Source: Pelargonium cotyledonis (Eukaryota; Streptophyta; Magnoliopsida; Geraniales; Geraniaceae). From it: a DNA stretch of 28,876 bases. The notes under the pieces are model-generated. The model was given only the letters and a program-made list of their open reading frames with translations. It ran no database searches and was not told where the DNA came from. Made by a program: the position numbers and the translations under genes. The stretch spans positions 1-28,876 of the forward strand of contig JAYMTA010000434.1 of NCBI GenBank assembly GCA_036897625.1, given 5' to 3'. This document shows positions 11,501-20,707 of the stretch, piece after piece. How positions within the stretch are numbered: the first letter of the stretch is position 1; each line of letters starts with the position of its first letter.

Positions 11501-14500
11501 TTCAAAATTGATGACTCCTCTCTCTCCCTCTCATGTTTAGAATGGTTCAGAGATTAATTTATTTTTCAAACTCATTAAATTATTAAATTGTTCCTTTTGG
11601 TTTCATTTTGCTCCTCAGGCGAGACTATCTGATTTGGAAAAGAAGGCGAAATCTTCAGATGCCAAGGTGCTCAAACAGATTTTTTCCCTTGAATTGTGTC
11701 ATAGTCATGTGTATTCTAACGACTGTTCTGAGGAACTTTTTCTCCTTTTCGTTTGCACTGCTAATGGCAGTGTTGATGCAGTCGTTTACTAAATAGTTTG
11801 ATGATGTTATACACAAGTTTGATAGCTGCGTTGTAGCTTCTACTTTTATACAGCATAATTTTCCAGCTTTCATTTGGTACAGGGTTCTGTGTAGTGTGTA
11901 CTTTTTTTGTCTTATGGCTGAATACTGTGATTTGAGATTGAGTGGCTTGCTTTAAACTGTCTTTCAAGCTGTCAATTATATTCTAAAGGAGTTCTAACTT
12001 TCTGCTCATTAAGATATTAAAAGAGTCTGTGGGTAATACTGCAATTTGTTATAAGAATTCAGGATTGTTTCATGCGTTTCTTGCTTGCTTTGCTGATTTA
12101 TCCACCTTGTTTTACTGATTCAGATCTCTGAGATAGATGGATGCACCGTATCATCTCCTTTTTCGACTAATGAGGTGAGTGCTGTGATCAATGTGATTTT
12201 TGGGATTAATGTGGGACTTCTTTGCCGCCTTGTTTGTAGTCTTAATGAAAATTCTGATAGAATATTGTTCTATGGATTTTTAATAAGGTACAGATGTTCC
12301 ATATATTTATACGATGTAAATAAGCCCAATCAATTTGTACTGGTCAAGCCTGTTTTGATGTTTAATCCTTGTGTCATGATTATTTATAGTTGGTTGAAGA
12401 ACTGCAATCTGCAAAGAAGGAAGTGGAGAAATTGAAAGAGGAAGCACAGGCTAACAAGGATCACATGCTACAGGTTTATAGCTGCATCTTCAAGTTTTTA
12501 TTACTCCTCACCCAGCATAATATTAAGATAGTATATGTGTGACTTTGCAGTATAAAAATATAGCTCAAGTGAATGAAGCTGCACTGAAGCAGATAGAATG
12601 TGCTCATGATAACTTCAAGACTGAGGTATTTTGTTGGGGTTATCTACCATCTGTTAAAGTTCTTATTTGTTAAAAAATGTATTGACCAGTTAGTTATACA
12701 CCCCCTAATATTTTCAGGCTGACAAACTCAAGAAATCATTGGAAGCTGAACTTCTTTCACTTAGAGAGAGGGTCACTGAACTTGAAAATGAATGCATTAT
12801 GAAGTCTGAGGAAGTTGTATCAGCATCTGCAGGAAATGAAGAAGCTCTTACTTCTGCCTTAGCTGAAATTTCAACTTTGAAGCAAGAAAATGAAATTAAA
12901 ATGTAGGGTTCATCCTTGTGCAATTGTGCATTGTTTTGCATTTAGCATTTTGTTACTCATTTACTGTCAATTTGTGTAGATCAAAACTTGAGGTAATGGA
13001 AATTCAAATTTCTGCACTGAAAGAGGATTTACAGAAGGAGCATGAGCGATGGCGTTCTTCTCAGGACAATTATGAAAGACAGGTCACCTTTATTTGTGGC
13101 CTTTCACATGTTTCATTTCCTGTTCCTTGAATATTGTTGTAATTTCTTCCTGCTCAAAGTTCCATGTGAATGTGCTCATTTTATTTGACTTCAAATTGTC
13201 TTTCCTAAGTTTGTATAATCTTTGTTTAGCATTGTATATGTGTGTGTGTGTGTGTGTATATTTGGAAATTTTCTATAACCTATACCCTTTTTAATGTAAG
13301 AGCCAATCTTGACTTAGCTTGCATTGCTGGCATGTTATCATCCTGCTTATGCACTATTGTAAGATGTGAAACTGTCCACTAGTATAATTTATAGTTGGTA
13401 TGTTTCTGCACTTGTGTGTGTTTCTAACAGTAATGCAATATTAATAAAAAATCATATATTCTGCACAGGTTATCCTTCAGTCTGAGACAATTCAGGAATT
13501 GACAAAAACATCACAATCTTTGGCGTTGCTGCAACAGGAAGCTTCTGAGTTGAGGAAATCGGCAGATGTCCTGAAAATTGAAAATGTAACTTCATTTACA
13601 TTAACTCTCCTATTGTTTTATTTTTGGTTGACAATTAGTTCACACACACACATATTAACATTTGACTTTGTTTTGCTCCCTTTTCCCTTGAAGATCATCT
13701 TTTTTCTGTTTGCCCCCTTTTCTTCCTTTTAGGAAATATAAAACTTCCATTATTCCTGTTTATGGTGGATAATTTGTCAGTTGAGTCCTTATTTTTCATT
13801 CTCTCTGTTTCAGCATTCTTTACTTTGTTGAAGGAGCAAGATTGTGATCCCACTGTGTTTAATATCTGTCAAGTTTCTTTTCTTGATATCTCCACTTTAG
13901 AGTTTGATGTTGATATAGTCTCTTTGTCTGTTTCTGTACTTCAGAACGAGTTGAAGGCTAAGTGGGACACAGAGAAAACAATGCTGGAAGAATCAAAGAA
14001 TGCCGCTGAGAAGAAGTATGATGAAATCAATGAGCAGGTAATACGCAAGCAATTTATTTTTTGGTGCCATTTTTGCAGAATTTGGTTTCTAATTGAAATA
14101 TGAATCATGAATTATGCTAAGTCCATTGAAGGACAGCCTTTATTTGTGCATGCTCACACATGTACATTTATAAACTAATTTTATAGTATGTACCTTTATT
14201 ATGCAGAACAAAATTCTGCACAGTCGACTTGAGGCTTTGCACATTCAGTTGGCTGAGAAGGATCGTAATTCTGCTGGAATATCTTCCGGTAGCACCAGTG
14301 CCGATGGATCTTCTGATTCTGGATTACAAAATGTGATCAATTATCTCCGACGGTCGAAGGAAATAGTAAGCATCATAACCCCATTCTTTCCTGGTATAAG
14401 GTGTATTTACATGTATTAATGCACATCTCATCTTGAACAGGCAGAAACAGAAATTTCTTTGCTGAAACAGGAGAAGCTGCGCTTGAAAACACAAGTAGGC

Positions 14501-17500
14501 TATCTTATAATAATACTTAAGTTTTTGCAATCATAATTCTTATATCTTTCTGAACACTTTGCCTTTTGTTATTGTGTAAATGATCATTAAATTCCCCAAA
14601 TACCAAGTTTGTTGTGGAGTGTCCATATAATTTTGGTCTACAGATCATTTTTGTTTCATACGTGCTTCACAAACTATTGTTTTGGTAATAGTACTTTGTT
14701 ATACACGATCTTGGTAGTGCTATACCAGTCGATATATATGCAATAGTTGAAGTTATTTGAGTGTCTTTTAATTGCTTCGTAGCTTGACGGAGCTCTCAAG
14801 TCAGCAGAGACAGCCCAGACCTCACTTAATGCTGAGCGTTCTAATTCAAGAACAATGGTGTTCACAGAGGAAGAGATGAAATCATTACAATTCCAGGTGA
14901 TTTTCATTCTCTTTGATTCCAGCGTTTGATACTTGTTGGCATTAATCTGTTTTTTATTGTCTTCATCGGTTTTCTAAACTTGTGTTTTAGTTATTACTCT
15001 CTTCCTCTACAGATTTCTTCCAATGTTTTTTTGCGTCTTTATTACTATTTTCTTTCCCATATTCATGAGCAATATTATTAAACTTCTATTGCAGGTCAGA
15101 GAAATGAACCTGCTTCGTGAAAGCAATCTGCAACTCAGAGAGGAAAACAAACACAATTTCGAGGAATGTGTGGTATGACATACTGTGACTACTTTTCATA
15201 TATTCTGTTGTTTTGTTGGTGTTCAATCTCTTAAGTTGCTTTGTTTTGTTGATATAGAAATTGCGTGAGGCAGCTCAAAAGGCCAGGGCTGAATCTGAAA
15301 ATCTAGAAGTTTTACTAAGGGAGAGACAAATGGAGGTGGAAGCTTCCAAGAAAGAGTGTGAAATGCTAAGGATGGAAAAAGACCTCCTTGAAAAGAGGAT
15401 GTCTGAGGTACGTACTGCATCTATAGATTTTGGGTTTCGAAAGTTCTGTATGGCAATGTATTAGTTTCAAGTCTTTATTGAAGGTACTTGCAAGGTGTGG
15501 AAATATTAGTTCCGAAGATTTTGATCGCATGAAAGAAGACGTCCGGCTAATCCAAGTAGGCTGACTCATTTGTTTATGTTTTTGCTTTATGTCATCTTTA
15601 ATTGTGTATTTTTTTTTCCCATTGACTAATTGTTTATTTTTTTTTATCTCTTTACTTCAGGGAAAGCTTAAAGAGAAGGATATTCAAATAGGGGAATTGA
15701 AGAAACTTGTTTCTGAAAAGCAGGATAGAATATTGCAATTGGAGCAAGAACTTACAAATTGCAGATTGGAATTGAGTGAAAAGGAGAAAAGGATAAATGA
15801 TATTTCGCAAGTTGAGGTATTCAAGTAGTTATGTTTGTCTTGCCCAATGGATGAGATCTAGTGAACCACCTTCTGTATCTATCAGATTTTAAATAACCAT
15901 TTTTTTGGTTCAGGCTAATTCGAAATCAGATGCAGAGAGACAACGGAAGTTAGTGGTTCAATATAAGGTGGTTGCATTCTTTTTATTAATTCTTGTAACT
16001 TCAATTTGAGTTATGGAGTACATTGTTCAATTGTAATTCTGTGATTTTGTTTCCAACCAAACCTTTAACCCTATATTTCATCTTTCAGAGGCGGTTAGAT
16101 AGTTATACAAAGGAGAAGGAGGAAATAAGCAGAGAGAATCAAGCTCTATCCAAACAGTTGGAAGAGTTGAAACAAGGTGGTTATTTTTCTTTTTGGTTGC
16201 TATGTGGGCTTCTTTTGGCATTCAGGATGTAATTCCATTTTGTTGACCGAATCCAGTTCCAGGGAAGAGGTCCATGGGGGATGTTGCTGGTGAACAGGCT
16301 ATGAAGGAAAGGGAGGAGAAGGATACTAAAATACAGGTTTATATAGTAAATGAATTATCTAGTTCTTATGTATTTACCGTTTACTTACAAAAACTAACTA
16401 TTTGGTTACAATGCTCACCTAGATTCTAGAGAAGCATCTGGAGAGGCAGAGAGAAGAGTTGAAGAAAGAGAAGGAAGACAACCGAATGGAGAAAAATAGG
16501 CGTTTGAAAAGTGAAAAGGCTATTAGAGATTCATTTAACAATGTTGAGCAGGTTGGTTTTTATGCATGTCATTGAAGCTATTTTGCAAATTTATCATTGT
16601 TAAAGTCGTTATCGTCATTGTAATGGTTGACTGAGACATGTTTGTCTTTGTCAACTATGAAATTTACTGTATGTTGTATGGTGGTTTGAAAATTGAATTT
16701 AGTCTGTGTAGGAGCACCTACGTATTGTAGCTCTGTGACATGAATTGTGAAAGAAGCGTATATTTACTTTTGTTGTATGTTTTGTTATTTTTAAATGATT
16801 CATTCTCTTCTGATGTTTTATTGTTTGTTTCTGTTTTGTTGATTTTAGGAGAAAACAAAGTATCTAAATGAACTCGAAAGGCATAGGCAGGCTATCAAGC
16901 AGCTATCAGAAGAGCTTGGCAAGCTCAAGCAGGCTGGAAGTAATGCTCCAGAGGTAACATACTTGTCTTGTCACAATATATGTATATATGCGTGTGTGTG
17001 CGTGTGCTGGTCATATGTAATTCAATATATTGTTTTTTTGAAACTTCACAGGGTTCTTCTGTGCTTCAAATCCTTTCTGTGACTGCATTGGATGATGTCG
17101 CTTCTGGATATGTCTCGGCCGTTGAGAACTTTGAAAAAACTGCACATTCAGTATCCAGTGGGCTTGGAGCTCGTGGTGTTTCTGCAGATACATCTGGTGT
17201 TGCAGATGCGACGTTATCAGCTGACACAGGTTCTTTGCAGTCTCTTTTTTGTCTTTATTCTTCACTTATATATGTATATAACTATGATTTTTTATGTAAA
17301 TCTTTCCTTCTGCAGGTCGAGCAAATATTCCTCAAGCATCCCGAGCAGCAGCATCTATCGCCCAAGCTACAAGTTCATTGACTGCTAAAGCATCTCAAGA
17401 AAGTGAGAAGAGGACACTGTTACCCAAAACTGGTGCTGAAGCCCGTAAAATAGGAAGGAGATTGGTCCGGCCTCGCCTTGGGAAGCCAGAAGAACCACAG

Positions 17501-18694
17501 GCTGATGTAGAAATGTCGGAGATCGAAGGATCTAACACTAGTGGTAAGCCAGAATCTTCTCAAGAGCCAGAAACTCAAGGCAATCTAGTTTTGCAGACCC
17601 AACCATTGGTGCGCAAGCGTCCTGCTTCAACTGCTTCAGAAGTTCAACAAGAAGAATCCGTCACTCAAGTGGAGAATACCAGTGATGTTGCAGCTCATGT
17701 GCAGAAAAAGTCCAAAAGCTCAGACACGCCTCAAGATGGTGCTGATCAAGGACAATCTACTGCTCCTTCTGAAACTATTGCAACATTACAAGCTATCGAT
17801 GAATCTACTGATGCTGCTGAGGAACAAGCCGGTGAAGAAGTCGTTGAGCTTGAGAAGGAGACGGAGACTATTGAGAAAGCTGAGGAACCAAAAGAGTCGC
17901 AACCGTTTGATGACTTTAGTCAAGCTGGACTTCAAAGTGACAAACCCAGTATTCTGGATGGGAATTTCGATAACCTAAACGAGACAGACAAAGTAGGAGA
18001 TGATGGATCAACAGATCAAGCTGAACAAGACACCCAGACAATGATGGAATCTGGAAGCGAGAGAGAAGAGGGAGAGCTGGAACCTGATGCTGCTGATGTC
18101 GATGCTGGTGGAGACATGTCTATCCTGATGGAAGAGGCTCCAGAAACTGATGAAGCTCGACTCGAACCTGTTTCAACCTCTATGGCCTCACCAGCTAGGG
18201 TTGACGATGAAGCTCTAGTTTCTGCTGCTGTCGACACTGGTGAGCCCAATTCTCCTGAAGCTCTAAACGATGACAAGAATGACGGAGATGTAACTGAAGA
18301 AACAGCTGAAGTTTCTGATAAGTCAAACGACGGTACTGATCAGATTGCAGTAGAGACTGATCAGCTTTCCGAGATTACCCCATCTGTGGTTGAGAGTATA
18401 TCAAGTACTCCTACAGACGATAATGCTGCTAAACAAGTTAGTTCCAGTGTGCCGGCTGAGGCTGAAGAGGGAAAACAGAGCCAATCACCCGTCAGTGGAA
18501 GTTCAACTCTTGTTAATCTTTCAGAAAGAGCTAGGCAGAGGGCTGTGCTACGACAGGCTGGAGTAACCTCTCCGCCATTGGCAAGAGGACGTGGAAGAAC
18601 TGTTGTGCAAGGTCGTGTTGTGCGTAGACGTGGCGGTGTACGAGGTGGAAGGGCACCACCATCTGCGGAACATGGGAAGGATCCACAAGTATAA
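2570..18694 (+). CDS. NUA: Nuclear-pore anchor NUA (plant TPR/Mlp homologue), 47 exons
   Basis: NUA is the plant counterpart of TPR/Mlp1. It forms the nuclear basket on the inner face of the pore and takes part in mRNA export, SUMO homeostasis and flowering-time control. Splicing by frame continuity gives 2092 residues, close to Arabidopsis NUA (2093 as I recall). The N-terminus MPLFLSDEEF and blocks such as ITAEQTCSLLEQKYLS, LYKESSEEWSRKAGELEG, VSGTALAASLLRDGWS and MNLLRESNLQLREENKHNF (about residues 1276-1294) are family hallmarks. Residues 1 to about 1570 are almost continuous heptad-rich coiled coil. From about 1630 the protein becomes disordered and acidic. Basic patches at about 1679-1691 (IGRRLVRPRLGKP) and 1732-1766 (RKRPAS and KKSKSS) are candidate nuclear localisation signals. 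An Arg-Gly-rich tail (ARGRGRT, RRRGGVRGGR) fills the last 45 or so residues. The ATG at 2570 is chosen from its match to the family N-terminus. The gene looks intact. Confidence 0.95.
8030..8123. repeat. Tandem duplication of 47 bp in a NUA intron
   Basis: Two adjacent 47-bp copies (8030-8076 and 8077-8123), each starting CCATTGATAACCTGGATGAT, differ at one base (CATTAT in the first, CACTAT in the second). They lie in the intron between exons 14 and 15. The near-identity indicates a recent event. Confidence 0.95.
8321..8339. repeat. (TA)n microsatellite just after a NUA 5' splice site
   Basis: A run of nine TA units plus one base begins directly after the first base pair of the intron that follows exon 15 (donor GT at 8320-8321). 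Length variation is likely between accessions. Confidence 0.8.
13239..13256. repeat. (TG)9 microsatellite in a NUA intron
   Basis: Nine uninterrupted TG units flanked by TATA sequence lie in the intron between exons 31 and 32. This is a plain simple repeat, likely polymorphic. Confidence 0.9.
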
Positions 18695-19302
18695 AAAGTA
18701 TTAGTGGTTGATGTTTTGATCATATTAACCTTAGGTGGAATATTGACTGGTGTTAATAGATTATTTTTGGCATCGGATAGAAGAAATGGTGCAACTAATA
18801 TATATGCACGATTCACTTGACAATGCATCCTTTATATATATGTTGCAACTGCTCTGCTTCCTCGTAGCTTTCAACACCACCATTTTTCACAATGCATCCT
18901 TTAGGATATTGATTACCTTATTGGTATGTTGTCAAAATTTTATAATTTTCTTTTTTGGTAAAGTGACCATTTTAGGCTTAAAACGAATGAACTGTTAGTG
19001 CATAAGATTTGAGCACGTATGTGCAATCATAAGAGGTAAATATTTGAGACACAATAAACTATTCTGGTTAATTTGTTTATTTTTTGAGAGGATATCGGTG
19101 TATCTAAATTCTCTAGTTCTTTAATTAAGAAATACTATATCACACCTTTATTTTATAATAAAGTATTCAAGGAGCTAATAAAACTATTTTGGTGAAACTA
19201 AATTGTCTCAATTCTCTGGTGATTTCTTTGGACGAGTCAATAGAGAACTAGTAATGAAATATATATGTATAAAACAAGTTGTAGTTTTAAGTGGTAACCT
19301 TT

Positions 19303-19387
19303 CAATATCATGAAACACAAGAATTATAGTTGGAAATGACCAACTCAACAATGTCATGAAACACATGGTTGGAAATGACTTAACTCT
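19303..19387. repeat. Imperfect direct repeat, two copies of about 40-46 bp
   Basis: Copy one (19303-19348) and copy two (from 19349) share CAATRTCATGAAACACA followed by GTTGGAAATGAC and then an AACTC-like end. The second copy is shorter by several bases in the middle. They are adjacent, so this is a diverged tandem duplication in the intergenic spacer. Confidence 0.7.
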
Positions 19388-19457
19388 ATAATTGAAAACT
19401 CAATTTAGTGGTAGAACTCAAATTTGTAACTTTTAGATAAATCATACCAAAGTTTTG

Positions 19458-19478
19458 ACGACTAATTAAATTAGTCGT
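19458..19478. repeat. Perfect 21-nt palindrome (10 + 1 + 10)
   Basis: The arm ACGACTAATT is followed by a single A and then its exact reverse complement AATTAGTCGT. It lies about 90 bp upstream of the presumed transcribed leader of the kinase gene. It could be a protein-binding dyad or a remnant of the subterminal repeats of a DNA transposon. Confidence 0.8.
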
Positions 19479-19549
19479 ATAATCTAACAAAAATGAAAGG
19501 TTTGGTTGGTGGATTGGTGGTGTGTGCGCACAGTGGAATCTTTGAGAGG

Positions 19550-20707
19550 TGAGAATTACGAGAGAAGTACGATTTTAGAGCCCTCTCCAATCCAATCCAT
19601 CCGTCTTGTCTTCTCTCTCCACGTCGGTCGTTACTAATTATCGATCACCTCTTCCTGATAATCTGCACTAATCAACAACCATTCCCTTCTTTTCTCATCT
19701 CCTAATTACCCATCATATTTTACCCCATTTTTCTCCTCTTCTTTCCTTCTTTTTCTTACTATTTTGTTTTTCTCCTCCTCCTCTTTCATGATGCAATGTA
19801 ACAACAATTATTAACAATTTGAGTGCTTAATTGTTCGATTCCTTGCGGAGCTGCCTACATCTTGTCCAACTTTATTGGATTTCAATTTCTGGTTTGTCCT
19901 GCACGCACGCATTTGTTTCAATTGAATCATATCCATGTGCTTGCTGCCATGTTCTTGTTATCGAATTTAATACTAGTTACACTAATTTTATTTTTTTTAA
20001 TTCTCTTTGATTCAGTCAATATATGATCATCAATACGTGCTCACCGCAACCACACATACAATCAATTACATGACATGCAAACCTCAAGTTATGATATGGC
20101 CAACACCTAATTTGAATTGATCATTTGTATGATTACTTGTCATTGTTATTGACACCTACCACCACACACCATCATATTGTGTTTGTTTATATATGTAAGA
20201 TGATCATGAACCATTATATATTAGACAGTTTGTGACATTTTGTGCAAATCTTGTACACAGGAGGAGTTCTTGTTGATCCATGGGAGTTGATCCCGTCAAG
20301 GGCTGCCAAGAGGACAATCTTGATCATCGCATGCTTGTTATAATAGGTATGGATAATCTCAATTACTTGCTAGCTAGTATGTATGTAGTATTCATGAATT
20401 TGATTTAAAATTATGATCATGTGATCGATGCATGTTTGAACATATGAAGATTTGGATTTAACACACACGTAATACATTTCAAATCATGTCTAGAATACCA
20501 TATGTTGCTTGAAATTTGATAGTTTGATAAACATTATATTTGTATTTGAAATAAAAGATTTGTTTAAAGTTATATACTTGTACTATTATTTGTTCTTTAC
20601 GATGATTTGTGGAAGGGACATTTTTAATATAGCATTATGTATGTTAATGATTGCAGATGATGAGCTATAATTGATTAGAAGAATCATAATGTGAACTCAC
20701 AAAACCG
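19550..20707 (+). promoter_or_regulatory. 5' leader region of the AGC kinase gene, with spliced non-coding exons
   Basis: From about 19575 to 19790 the + strand is rich in C and T, as in many plant 5' leaders. Further down, a segment ending at donor ATAATAG|GTATGG (intron from 20347) can join the acceptor TTGCAG at 20656, and an acceptor-like ACACAG ends at 20260. I therefore propose non-coding exons at 20261-20346 and 20657-20707, plus at least one earlier exon inside about 19575-19890. Introns in the leader are common for this kinase family. Exact ends are uncertain without transcripts. Confidence 0.45.
20280..20694 (+). promoter_or_regulatory. Three upstream ORFs in the kinase leader
   Basis: With the intron 20347-20656 removed, the leader holds three AUG codons before the main start at 20708. 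uORF1 runs from the ATG at 20280 across the splice junction to TAA at 20668-20670 and encodes 26 residues beginning MGVDPVKGCQEDNLDH. uORF2 is ATG-ATG-AGC-TAT-AAT-TGA at 20657-20674 and overlaps uORF1 in another frame. uORF3 is a bare start-stop, ATGTGA, at 20689-20694, 13 nt before the kinase start. Start-stop uORFs are known to stall or divert ribosomes in plants. Regulation here is inferred. Confidence 0.5.

Larger units (their letters stand above)
2570..18694 (+). other. NUA: Exon map of NUA
   Basis: Coding exons: 2570-2875, 2970-3116, 3288-3386, 4208-4336, 4438-4530, 4637-4702, 5455-5544, 5633-5710, 6292-6401, 6848-6968, 7059-7151, 7427-7475, 7593-7696, 7774-7842, 8176-8319, 8454-8558, 8651-8764, 8882-8960, 9605-9654, 9742-9815, 10138-10240, 10336-10470, 10554-10694, 10773-10826, 11314-11493, 11619-11666, 12124-12174, 12390-12473, 12551-12625, 12718-12902, 12980-13082, 13469-13585, 13945-14037, 14207-14365, 14441-14494, 14783-14896, 15095-15172, 15258-15407, 15484-15555, 15661-15816, 15914-15967, 16089-16176, 16263-16336, 16423-16551, 16849-16953, 17052-17229, 17316-18694. 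Every intron is GT-AG and the frame stays open from start to stop. The longest introns are 3387-4207, 4703-5454, 8961-9604 and 5711-6291. Apart from the repeats listed separately I see no element in them. Weaker-looking donors are those at 3387 and 17230. Confidence 0.85.
18695..19549. other. NUA 3' UTR and AT-rich spacer
   Basis: The region after the NUA stop codon presumably begins with its 3' UTR. I see no coding sequence; the open frame at 18750-18998 is low-complexity and matches nothing I know. It contains the direct repeat at 19303-19387 and the palindrome at 19458-19478, listed separately. Confidence 0.6.

Noticed and set aside
18361-18828. Antisense open frame of 155 codons across the NUA tail
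   Set aside because: It overlaps the conserved acidic and RG-rich coding exon of NUA, and its translation resembles nothing known.
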